A stretch of DNA of 64,000 bases. Origin: Fratercula arctica. Taxonomy: Eukaryota > Chordata > Aves > Charadriiformes > Alcidae. The notes beneath the pieces were generated by a model, which saw nothing but the letters and a program-made list of their open reading frames with translations, did not search any database and was not told where the DNA came from. The stretch spans positions 153,941,889 to 154,005,888 of the forward strand of contig CANTUZ010000002.1 in NCBI GenBank assembly GCA_947846985.1, given 5' to 3'. Of the stretch, positions 39,043-49,545 are shown in pieces (positions within the stretch are counted from its first letter, which is position 1; each line of letters begins with the position of its first letter). The translations under genes and the position numbers were made by a program.

Positions 39043-39487
39043 CTAAGCGCCATCGAGGCTACATGCAGTGCTAGCGTCAGTCAGGAGATGGCGATGTTGT
39101 AGATGGTCTCAGGACTCCTCACCTGGTTCTGTAACGGGGAGATTTGGGTGATGGTGGTGTTGGAAATGCTCCTCTGGGAACTGTGGTGCAGGTCTGCCAG
39201 ATGCTGCCTTTCAGGCTGCCTACGTCCCTCCTGGTCCAGGAGAATATGCTGCTGAAGTTGCTGTGTACGAGTTGCATTGCTGCAACCAAAGAAAACCTAC
39301 TTTGCTGCGAACTAGCAAGTATGGGAAGATGGATGTAATTCCTCATGTACTGGGACTCTACTCCAGGGGTGATTTTTTTGGTAAAAGAACATACGTCAAG
39401 TTGCTACCTGAAAGAACTGAGAAATGTGTGGATTGGCAGAGAGAAAAAGGTTTAAAATGGACATTGACTCTTTTTGATGTGCTGTAA
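39043..39487 (+). other. Unidentified coding-like segment (possible exon or pseudogene)
   Basis: A pyrimidine-rich run ending 'tttctttcttgcag' precedes position 39043 and looks like a splice acceptor. Downstream, one frame is open for 111 codons (39152-39484, stop at 39485-39487), with 'AAYVPPGPGEYAAEVAVYEL' and later 'KYGKMDVIPHVLGLYSRG'. A second frame is open from 39136 to a stop at 39336-39338 and starts with Gly-rich sequence. A frameshifted coding relic would explain why the Gly-rich and Pro-rich parts lie in different frames. I do not recognise the protein. The alternatives are an exon of a noncoding RNA or chance. There is no in-frame ATG near the acceptor and no clear donor site. Confidence 0.25.
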
Positions 39488-41094
39488 TACAATCTTTCAG
39501 CAGTTTATTGAGGTTGGTCTCCTCTGCATCCAGCCTTGCAAGAGAGACAAGAGAAGGGGGAGATGGGGCCACATCGAGTCTCTTCCTACCTGATTATGAG
39601 GTTACAGAAGTGGCTCTAGGTCTCAAACCAACACCCCATCTCACTTGTAGGCCTTTTCCAAGACTGCAGGAAGAATTTAGGTGGCCAAACACCTAGTTCT
39701 GCATCACCACAGAGATCTGGATGGTGACTTGTCATTCATGTCCCTCAGAAAAGTCCCTGCTGGGGACATGTAGCTATTTCAGATGAGAGCCTGGGAACTG
39801 TCACACTAAACTGGCAGATGCCTACGAGGTTATGCAGTCACATTGCTGTTTGCAGCTTGATGGGTTTCATGTAGCCAACTTGGTCTGGGTTTAAACTGGC
39901 TCAGTCCTATCCATGGTCATTAGAGATGTGGGGGAGAAGGAAGATATTATGCTCCTCGCTGCATACAGGGTGTCTGGGACAGGCACGGCTAATGCTTGCA
40001 CAGACTCCTGGACCCTCATTGATGTTACTGCAATAACAAAATACTGGTTAAGTCCCACCAGATTATAAAAAATTTACGTGCACGTGACAAAGATTTGTGC
40101 TGAGATTTTGGGATTGTTTGAACTTCAGACTCAAAGTGAAACCTGTGGGTGAACCAGACTGGTTCATAACTAACCGAAGAGAAAGTTCATGCAGCATCCT
40201 GGGAAGGAGAACTGCCAGGTTTCACACTTCCCTGTCTCTAACACAAAAAGAAACACAGTGAAAAAGCTAATAAAAGGGGCATTATCAGATTACAGCATAG
40301 GAAAGTGTTCTTCAAACCCGGGTTCATGAACCTTTTGACGAACATGCTCAGAAGCGTAAGTCTGAGGTGTAAGCACAAATCAGTACATATTTTCATTATT
40401 CCTGTCATCGTCTTGCCAAATTTCCTGACAGCTTGGAAGAGCCCTCTGCTTTTGTCTGGCCCAAGGATCCTCACCCTGGGGATTACAAGCAGTTGGCAGA
40501 TGACTCTCATCACCCTGCCTCCTCTCAGGATTCACCTACACAGGATAAATCCTGCAGTGGCAGGTGGGAACTTTTTCGATTAGCTCATCCACCAGAGAAA
40601 TCACATGCTTAGATCCTGAAGATCTGTCTTATAAATAGAGGACTCAATGCAACCAGAAACGTGACACAAGGCAGGAGTGAGTACCAAACTGACCAAACCC
40701 AGTAGAGGGGTGAAGGCACCTTTACCCATTCCTTTCCTTCCACTCTGGTATCCTCTATGAATGTGTCCCTTCTCTGACTCTCCGTCTCTTACAATACATC
40801 CTTGAGAGATCTAGCATGCCCTGATACTTCTCTCCAAGGGTGACCGTCTCTGGAGCAGAAGCATATTATCATCAGCTGAAATACATACCCTGGAGTTGTC
40901 CATCCTGTGCTGCTGCTTCAGTGGTGGGAGTGTGCATGTTCAGCAGAGGAAGATACTTATAAGATGCTTTACTTGTCCCATGTGTATATTCTGCTCTTGT
41001 GAGTCAAAGCCTTTAGCCAGCTAAACCTAATTTTCAAGAGCATCAGGGTGCCTTTGAGGTTGTCTGCACCTTATAAGTATTTTAACATTTTTAT

Positions 41095-41200
41095 GAGTCT
41101 CTGTTCCTCATCTTTAATAGGGGATAATAACACTCTTCTCATTTACTGGGATGCTGGGGGAATAAATATTTATGAAAGACGTTGTAATGGTGAGATTCCA
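41095..41200 (+). repeat. MIR-like fragment (3' half)
   Basis: 'tctctgttcctcatctttaa' is followed by 'aggggataataacac' and 'ggaataaatatttatgaa'. This has the order of the MIR 3' half (CAGTTTCCTCATCTGTAAAATGGGGATAATAA, then the ATTAAATGAGATAAT-like block). Its age and ends are uncertain. Confidence 0.55.
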
Positions 41201-41338
41201 CAGGATGCAGGGTCCACGTAAGTGCCATAAATAGGCTGTAAATATATTGTGCAAAACAAAGGAGGTTTCAGGGAATCAAAGTTTGTTTAGCCCTCAGTGC
41301 TCTACAGCATCTTGTGAGATCTGGCATTTTTATTTTTT

Positions 41339-41354
41339 TGTGTGTGTGTGTGTG
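41339..41354. repeat. (TG)n microsatellite
   Basis: About eight TG dinucleotides after a T run. This is ordinary simple sequence. Confidence 0.85.
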
Positions 41355-42749
41355 AGGTTTCTGGAAATGCCACAAAGCCAAATCTTGTCATGATCTTTCA
41401 TTCACTCCTACTTCCAGTCCCAACCAAAAGGAGGAAGTTTAGGAGGAGCAGAAATGCATACAAGCCAAATGCAACTGAACATTTGTGTGTCTATTAAAAG
41501 ACATTTTTGGGCACCAGCACCGAGGATATGGCTGGGGCAAGGTTTTGATTTCACCCTTGCTGGCTCCCATGCCCCTAATTAGAACTGAGCTCTTTGTAGG
41601 TAAATAACATTTAAGTGGAACTATTTCTGACCACTGGGGTCCTGCACTCTGTTGTGCAGTGCCCTTTCATTAGGAATTAGCTGACCTGATGCTGAATAAA
41701 CACATTGTGTGTTTTGCAAGAGCTGTGATGTGGTCTCTGTTAATTACTCGCTTTAACCTATTGCAATCATGTGCTGCTTAGCCGCACACACCACAGGACT
41801 GCTTGGGAAGGGGAAGATTATGGGGGATGCACAGAGAAATTGTTAAAGGGAGAGACAGCATAAAGACATGCTGCAAAGTCTGTTTGAACCGGTGTCAGAT
41901 ACAATAATGAGTGGGTAGGAATAATAAATACATAGCACTTCAGGAACACTTCACATTTTCTATGTGCCATGCCAACATCAAGCAATTAATTATATGACCA
42001 GGACCTTCTCTCTCACCAACACCCTTTTGACTCCACTGAAGAGACCAGCCTGGCTTGCTCATTTGCTGTTTTTTCTGCATTGCCCTTGGCACTGGTTTGT
42101 ACTTGGAATCTCTCTCTCTCCCCTGCACCCTCAAATTACACTCCCATTCATGGCAGCCTGTTCAAAGGGTGCTTAGATGCATGCTTAGTGCTTTATTGCT
42201 GAGCCTTCCTCAGAGGTGCCTAAGGGTTTTCATCAGTGGAACAATAAACTTAGAGTCCATCATCCTCCTCTTCCTTGGGTCCTTGTTCTGGACCTCCATC
42301 TTCTAGAAGATTTGCAGGGAGGCAGACAGCAGTCAGTAATGCAGTGGATCCTCACTGATCCAGGGGTAGCTGTGTGTCAGTAATAACTATCCAATTTTCA
42401 TTACCAGCCACTTTAATACAGTCCTCACTTAGCTCTCAGTTGTTAGGTTTATAATTATGAAATTTGTTCTGTCTTATCAGCTTCACTGGAGCATGTGAAT
42501 GATCTGAACTTCTGACAGCTGGACTACTTTTGCCCATACTCTGATCGTAAAAATAGGCAGAAACCTGTGGGGTTTTGACATTAGTGATAGTATTCCAGTA
42601 AAACAACTCTCTTGTTTAGTACCAGAGCAGTCTGTCTTCATTAGGTGTCTCCAGCAATGCAATTATGCTGTAATTACAGCAACACCAACTCCTCTCATCT
42701 AAACAGGTTCCAACTTCAGATATCCTTGTTTAAGCACTCAGTAGCCTTT

Positions 42750-42875
42750 CTGTAACTCAATTCCCACATTGATAAAGTAGGAGGCACTACTATTAACACT
42801 ATTAATTATTAATATAACCATTAATATTTGCAAAGCCCCAAGGCTTCCAGATGAAAGGTGCTGGGTAATTGTAAG
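42750..42875 (+). repeat. MIR-like fragment (3' half)
   Basis: 'attcccacattgataaagta' is followed by an ATT-rich stretch and then 'tttgcaaagccccaaggc' and 'agatgaaaggtgctgggtaa'. That is the order of a CORE-SINE 3' half ending near the 'aaagcgctttg...gaaaggcgctat' block known from amniote genomes. Confidence 0.5.
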
Positions 42876-43914
42876 GTGTTCTCCACACAGCCATGGGCTG
42901 TTAGCAACCAACTCAAATCAAAAAAGATTATCAAATACACGCACTTAAATAGATTGGGCTGATCAAGTAAAGCATTGCCATGGGATAATGGTCTCTCACT
43001 GCTACAGAAACTCTGAAACATTAATCTCCAATAAGTATCACAAAGGATCTGAGTCTTTTCTCTTCAAAGAAGGAGGTATTCACCTTGTCACAAACAACGT
43101 TTGAGGGCTGTGACACTGTTATGCCAAATCACTTGCTGAAATTGAATAATTTCATGCAACAGATGTCTGCAAAGCAGAGACACAGTTACTACCTGACTAT
43201 TGCAGGACTCCTTCCCATCAGCCAGCCAGAAACCCTGTGAAAATGCTGACAGTTTCAAATTAATTTTTTCTTGAATATATTTTTTCTTGGTACAGTCCTA
43301 AGTCTGTGTCTGCTGGGGGTAAGTTGCTATGAATTGGTCCAGACTACAAATAGATGTAGTGTCCTCTTTGTGGGAACACTCTTGGGGTGCAGAGATAGGT
43401 GTGTACCACATGGCCCATCAGCCCAATATTCAGTGATACTAAGAGGCTGCCCAGATTCAACCTCACAGTTAGGTTGTAGGTCCTTTATAGTCAGTGGAGA
43501 GAGACAGGCGTTTCCAAAGGGCAAGTTAGCTCACACCTATGATGACTTGCCCTCTGTAGGTACTTAAATTCCCTGGGCTGTCTTCACATCCTGTATGCTG
43601 GGATGCTCAAGCACCTAGCCGCGAACCATGTAATGCTAGGAGCTTAAAGTGAGCATATCAGTTATGTGCTCTCAACAGGGTGGAATAAATCTAGCACCCA
43701 CTCCCCAAGCTGTAATGTGTATAGCTGGACTGTGGCAAAGAAAACTTGCATGAGATACCACTGGGGTTTCCTGCCAGTGAGAGCAACATCAGGATCTGTT
43801 ATGACACTGATTTGCAGCTGGCACAAGCCAGTTGTGATATAATGACCACAATCTGTATCAGGTATAAGCCTACTCTCAAGACTTTCTCACTACTTTCCTA
43901 CTAAGCAACTTTCA

Positions 43915-44819
43915 AGGTGGGTTAACCTCAGCTAATGGCCAAACTCCCACTCAGCCGCTTGCTCACTCCCCCTCCTCAGCAGGACAGGGGGAGAAAATAA
44001 GACAGGAAAGCTCATGGGTCAAAACATAGATAGGGAGATAATCACCAACAACTGTCACAGGCAAAATCCGATCAACTTGGGGAAAATTAATTTTTAACTT
44101 ACTGTCAGTTATGACAGATTTGGTTAGTGAGAAAGAAAGACAAAAAATAATATATTCTCCCCCCCCCCCCGCCCTCACCTTTCCCCAGTCCCCCCTTCTC
44201 CCCTCCCGACCCCTCTCCCCACCCCGAGGGGCGCAGGGCTGGGGCTGGGGGTGTGGGTCCGTCCATGCCAGCCCCTCTGGGCCGCTCCTCCCTCCTCACC
44301 CCTCTCCCTGCTCCAGCGCGGGCCCTGCCCCGGGCTGCAGTCCTTCAGGGACAACCTGCTCCCGCCTGGGCTCTCCACGGCCGCAGCTCCTGCAGGAAAG
44401 ATCCCCCCGCTGCGGCCTGGGGCCTCCCCGGGCTGCAGGGGGGGTCTCTGCTCCAGCGGGGTCTCTCCAGGGCTGCAGGGGATCCCTGCTCCGGGCCTGC
44501 AGCACCTCCTGCCCTCCTCCTCCTCCGCCCTGGGGCTCCCTCTGCTGCTGCTCCCTCCTTGCCTTCCTCCTCCTCTGCCTGGGCCGCCTTCGGCCCTTTC
44601 GCAAACCTCTTTTCCCCCCGGCGCCCCCAGCTTGGCTGAGGGGCTCAGCTGTGTCCTGCGCTGGGGCCCTTGGAGCCGGCTGGGACCGGCTGGGACCGGC
44701 TGTGTCCGGCACGGGGCAGCCCCGGCCGCTCCACACACAGGCCACCCGGCAGCCCCCCTGCCAGCGCCTGGGCACGGAGACCCCATACACTCACTGTCTG
44801 CATTGCTGACACACAAGTA
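43915..44819 (-). mobile_element. GC-rich solo LTR related to the 9217-10347 type
   Basis: The left end 'aggtgggttaacctcagc' and blocks such as 'cactccccctcctcagcagg', 'agctcatgggtc' and 'cttggggaaaattaat' parallel the LTR at 9217-10347, so it is a related but different family in the same (minus) orientation. The middle is strikingly GC-rich and CpG-rich, with a C tract at 44160-44169 and repeated 'ctgctcc' and 'gctgcaggg' units. An identical octamer 'aactttca' occurs at 43907-43914 and 44820-44827 and may be the target duplication. However, the element ends are then not TG...CA, so the boundaries are tentative. No retroviral coding sequence is present. Long open frames on both strands reflect base composition. 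Confidence 0.72.
44671..44710. repeat. 10-bp tandem repeat, four units
   Basis: Four consecutive decamers read tggagccggc, tgggaccggc, tgggaccggc and tgtgtccggc. They lie near the functional 5' end of the GC-rich LTR and could be repeated promoter or enhancer motifs of that family. Two units are identical. Confidence 0.8.
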
Positions 44820-45487
44820 AACTTTCATGGTGATCCTCATCCAGAGCTCTGGAGTTGGCCTCGAAATGAAGAACCTGTGAACAGTGGTCCATTAGGATGG
44901 GACCAGCTATTACTGAACATCTCCAGAACGCTTCATCATAGCACTCGAAAAGCTTCTCATGTTCCATAACTCTGGAATGGCAAATTTCTAGCTGATCCAA
45001 GGTCCCTCTAACCACAACATGGTCCTTGTGTAGGTGGACTAATGTGACACCGAGGATGGAAAACCCGTTGGGGCTCAGTATGTGTGAGCATGTTCTCAAG
45101 ACTGTTCTGCATCTTGTAATTTAGCTACACCTTAAAAGACAGGTGGGACGCTCCTATAAATGGCCACCTCATCTAAGTTGCTGCACACATGCACCGTTCC
45201 TTTCCATGGCACACTGAAGCCATGGTGTCTGTCCACTCTCTGCTCTTACTACAGATTACCGAAAAATAGCTCTCGGAATCCTGGAAGGAAGTGATGGTTT
45301 TGCAAAGAGATCGAAACACTCTGGTCAGGCTTTGCATTCTGTAACAAATGGCTTGCACTGACCTTATAGGTAGGATTTGAAGGCTGCATGCATGCATTTC
45401 TGCTTTTTGGACTGGTGGAGCTAATTGATTGCCCACCGCTCTAGCCTAGAAAGCCAGACAGCTGGAACCATCAAGGACTCTTCTGCC

Positions 45488-45513
45488 TAAATGAATTAAG
45501 TAAATGAATTAAG
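45488..45513. repeat. 13-bp tandem duplication
   Basis: 'taaatgaattaag' is repeated exactly twice. It is a small local duplication with no further structure. Confidence 0.85.
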
Positions 45514-46467
45514 CAATCAGATACAAAGGAGTGGGTGTGCAGCAATTGCCTATCATGTGAAATGCAAGGCACAAGTAATTGATTGTGCAGTTATCGTGCC
45601 ACACGACATACATACACATCCCCTGCTCTTGTTTATATCTTTGCAATGTGGCAAAAAAATAATTGCAAGATGCAGATAATAATTTGTCTTCCTCTGTGGG
45701 GTAGCAACATCAATAGTCATTATTCTAAATTCTTCCTTCAAAATATGCTGGGCACTTCAACAGAAAAGCAATTCCTTGCCTGAAGGGCTCACAGTCTGTG
45801 CTGGATTCTGCCCCAGTGAAGTAACACCTAGCTTCATCATTGGGGTTTAATGTAGGAAAAGCAGTCAGATAAAAAAAAAAAAAGAGAAGAGAAGTGAAAA
45901 CAAGACAAGCAAAAAGAGTACTTGGTTAGTCTCTGCATGCTACCTGGTTGGTTTTATAGGCTATGTCTTAAATACATTGATGTTGGCAGGTGAGGAAGCA
46001 CAGCAAAGCAAAAAGGAGGTGACAATTATGGTTGTGGCAATTTGGCCATTGGGGTTTGATGACTGGCATTATTGACAGAGGAGATTGCAAGGGTCCGCAT
46101 GGAAAGAGACGATGGAATACACTGAATAAATAAGACACGCTGAGAAAAAGTTATGAGGCTATATATCTTCGTTTACACACAAGAGCATCCAACCCAGCTC
46201 TCCTTAGAAGCTTTCCACTAGCTTTATGGAAGCTGGATGGAGACAAGGATATTTGTGCAGAGGTCAAGTTCTTTCTCATATATCATTTTTGTTTAAAAGT
46301 GGTTTCTTTCTGAAAAACAGTAGCTTAGGTTTCCAGTAAGCAGAAACAGAATTCTCTGAACACACAGCAACAATACTTCAATGTATAGCTTCAGAGAAAA
46401 ACCGAGAGATAAGTAGGGAACAAAATTATGTCAATTTGCACATACACATACAATTTGCCATAACTTT

Positions 46468-46495
46468 TAAGGGCCTTAACTAGATCAGGCCCTTA
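46468..46495. repeat. Small hairpin
   Basis: The arm 'taagggcct' (46468-46476) pairs exactly with 46487-46495 across a 10-base loop. It lies in unique-looking DNA and no function is implied. Confidence 0.5.
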
Positions 46496-47314
46496 GCTAG
46501 ATGCCATAAAACTGCATCCCCTTACTTTTACATTACCTCAGATGAAAATAATTAAGAAATATTGAACAAATATTCAAATAGGTCTGGCAGATCACCTTTC
46601 TGTGAATGAAATCTTTGGACTGTGGTTTCTCCTATCCAGATACCATTTCATCCACATCACCATAAGTTCTGCACTAATATCTAAAGCCCAGTGTAAAACT
46701 GAGGCTCATTTCTGGGACACAAGACAATCTTCAACCCCCAAAATTAAAACATGTGTAGAAAAGTAAGACAAAGAGTAAGAAGAAAAATAGTATTGTTATT
46801 TTCTATGTATTGGACTCTGAGGCCCAGACAATGATATATACTCATGAACAATAGATCAATTTATGATCCAGGTGAGGACTGCACACTGCTCAGAAGAACT
46901 CCTTCATTTCAGTCATCTACCCACCTGCATTGTGAGTGACTCAATGTGTTGACACACAGCCATTGAAAATAGCAAGGGGAAATGACCTGGCCGTCATGGC
47001 AGAGAACTTAGATGCAAATTGCTGTGTATATGGGAAGGAACAGGACAGTAAGTTTGTGTAGTACAGAATGCATTTGTGCTCTGCAGACCTTGTCTAGACA
47101 GGTGGGATGGGAGGGATTTGATGGGAGCAATTTGATTTTAGATAGGACACATCCAAGTCCTTATGTGAAGGTTGAGAACTTCAGCTCAAAGACTTCAGGA
47201 GCCTGGGGCTTAGGTTTGGTTATGGATTTCCTTCATTTGCATTTTCTTGAACTCTTTGATATTTGGCCAAACTCAAACAAGGACTGAAACATCCTTTACC
47301 TTGCTAAGATTTCT

Positions 47315-47346
47315 TATGTATGTATGTATGTATGTACGTACGTGTG
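47315..47346. repeat. (TATG)n/(TACG)n microsatellite
   Basis: Several TATG units pass into two TACG units and then TGTG. The TACG variants create CpG sites within the array. It is likely to be polymorphic in length. Confidence 0.9.
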
Positions 47347-48734
47347 TTCACATATTGCTATATGTGACTTGTTATCTCAGAGATGCAAAAGCCTGCAGGA
47401 TGGAGAGGTCTCTGCCACAGCTGATGATCCAGCATGGTTTGTCATCCACCACTGGGAGACAGGCTGGGATGAGAATGGAGCTGTGCCTGCTTTCCATAGT
47501 GCAAGAAGGAACTGCCCTGACTTCAGGTTAAAACACAAAGGAAAAACATGTATTTCTTAAGATGAGGAGAGAAACTGAGCTTCCAAGCACATTTTGAGAG
47601 GTAAAATTATGCCCACTTTGCCAGAAATCAGAAGTAAATCATTGCAATGTCCTGTCTCCCATAAATACACACATGCTGATAACACAGGGTGGCGTCCAGC
47701 CAGTTCAGCCTGCACAGTTGGAAGCTTTGTTTTTAGGGTTCGGTGAAAAGTGGAGTAAATATTTGCAAGAGAACATTTTCCTAACAGGGACACTCTCAAA
47801 AGTACATTTGCTGGAAAAGAGCTCTGCCATCACCCTCTTTTATTGTACAGTCCCGCAAGCCCAGGGCAGGCAGGGACAGAGAAATAAATCAAGTGCTCTG
47901 AACCTGCGTGTTCAGCCTTTACAGCAAACCCATGGAAGAGGGGCTGAAAAGAGAAGAGTGCTGATAGGGTGACCTGTCTTCATAGAATTTTGAAGAGCCA
48001 TCCTTTGAACTTTGAAAGCCTCATTTGTAAAAGATAAGATATACAGCCTTAAAAAAGGCAGGAAAGAGCTGACAAACTGTTGTCACCTGGGGAAGCCTTC
48101 CTGATAATTTTCCTTTCCAGTTCCAAGAACAGAGCATTTCAGAAAGACAAGTGGACAATAACCTTTTTGCTGAGTCTATTTGACTTTGATTCCAGTCAAG
48201 TTGACATTTTAGGCTTTACTTAAGTAACTTTGATGTACTTTTAAAGATTAGGTCCTGATAGCAAAAGAACCTGTACACTTCAGACGATCTGTCTTTGTTC
48301 AGACACTAAAAAAAAAAAAAAGTGAAAAACCATCTGCACACTTTTGAAACCAGCTTGGTCATTTTCTAGATACAAGCATTATTACTATTTTGTCACTATT
48401 CATATTTAATTTGCAGACACTGCAGAGATCAGAACCATCTGTGATAAGTAGTCTTTATTATTGAAAGACAGTCCAGCCTGGATTCATCTGATCCAACCTG
48501 AGAAGTCTAATTTATCACCAAAGTCACTTGAGGCTTCCCCTATAACCAATGGGGCACTGCGTAGGGTGCTTCAGACATTTGTCAGATGGTTGCCCTCTGG
48601 AAGTGGTTCTCTGCCTTGCCTATACATAAATAGCTTAGGTACCCGAAGTGCTGAAAGACAGGTAAGATAAATCTAGGCCTCCCTTCTCATAGAAGGGAGT
48701 ACAGTAAAAAAAACAAGGGAGAAAAAGAGCAGAA

Positions 48735-48855
48735 GACAGAAATTGCTAAATTCCCACCCTACACAAAGAGTATGAAGTACAGAACTTAGGCGGAGCTTAG
48801 GTGATCTGCCTCAGGCCAGAAAGCAGGAGACAAGTCCAGGTATTGATCATGAACC
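48735..48855 (-). repeat. Possible MIR-like fragment
   Basis: 'taggtgatctgcctcaggcc' followed by 'agaaagcaggagacaagtcc' and 'aggtattgatcatgaac' resembles the reverse complement of the MIR middle (TGACTTGCCCAAGG then a TGGGTTCGAATCC-like part). The match is weak. Confidence 0.3.
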
Positions 48856-49489
48856 TTTGAAAGCAGCATCTTAATTACAAAAACAGCTTACACCTCTGGC
48901 AGTAGCCTCAAAATTTTCCCTAATATAAATAAAGACACTAGAACTGGAAAATACTTCAAAAAACAAGTATTTATTCAAATTGTTTATTTCCTCTTTCATA
49001 AAAATGTTGGAAATTATTGTAAAACTTAACAGTTGTCACTTTTCCTGTGAAAGTTCTCAAGAATATTTATTTCCTTCCATAGGATATCAAATATCGCACA
49101 AAGGCTAATGTAGCTATGCTGAAGTTTGTTTCTCATCTACCGTATATAATAGTCTTGTCCACACACAAAATAGCAAGATTCCAGAAACTGGAATAACTGG
49201 ATTGTGTGGCGTATTCCTGCCCTAAAACATGACAAAAGGTAAATATCTTCAAAATTTCTATAATTATTGATTTCCTTCAAAAATGGTTTCATTTTCATTT
49301 ACTGAAATTTCAAAGTGAAACATTGTCATATTGCAAAGAACAGAAATGTTTCATTCAGACAAAAACAATTTGGGGTGTATTAACATTATTTCTCTAGCTG
49401 TGTTGATTCCTTAGAATAACTGAATATCTTCTGATTTTTATTTTTCTTTTCTTTTCCAAGGGATAGATACACACAAATAAAAGAATGAT

Positions 49490-49545
49490 TACAGCAGATC
49501 AGAGCAAAGGTCTGTCTGATTCAGTATCCAGTCCCTGACAGTGTA
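49490..49545 (+). repeat. Possible ancient CR1-type scrap
   Basis: 'atcagagcaaaggtctgtct' followed by 'gattcagtatccag' and 'tccctgacagtg' resembles a phrase common in amniote genomes (GGGTCAGACCAAAGGTCCATCTAG...CAGTATCCTGTCTCTGACAGTGG). I associate that phrase with old LINE 3' sequence. Only about 55 bases are recognisable and the family is not certain. Confidence 0.45.

Larger units (their letters stand above)
26190..43914. other. No confirmed gene; unique-looking DNA with ancient SINE relics
   Basis: I find no gene that can be confirmed. Most open frames are below 100 codons, and the only stretch with coding-like character is 39043-39487, listed separately. A 98-codon frame at 43271-43567 looks secretory at its start but begins at TTG, so it is not a credible gene. 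MIR-like pieces lie near 28815, 31975, 41095 and 42750. Their survival as recognisable pieces is consistent with slowly changing intronic or intergenic DNA. Homopolymer tracts at 31868-31901, 34865-34882 and 38930-38945 are unremarkable. Confidence 0.55.

Noticed and set aside
43271..43567. 98-codon frame with a secretory-looking start
   Set aside because: It begins at TTG, not ATG, and the rest shows no known domain.
44111..44840. Open frames of 128-232 codons in several frames on both strands
   Set aside because: They coincide with the GC-rich LTR, where stop codons are rare in every frame. The translations are low-complexity Pro/Ala/Gly/Arg sequence without a domain.
44791..45099. 102-codon minus-strand frame beside the GC-rich LTR
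   Set aside because: It crosses the LTR boundary and has no recognisable domain. I considered a transposase or retroviral remnant and could not support either.
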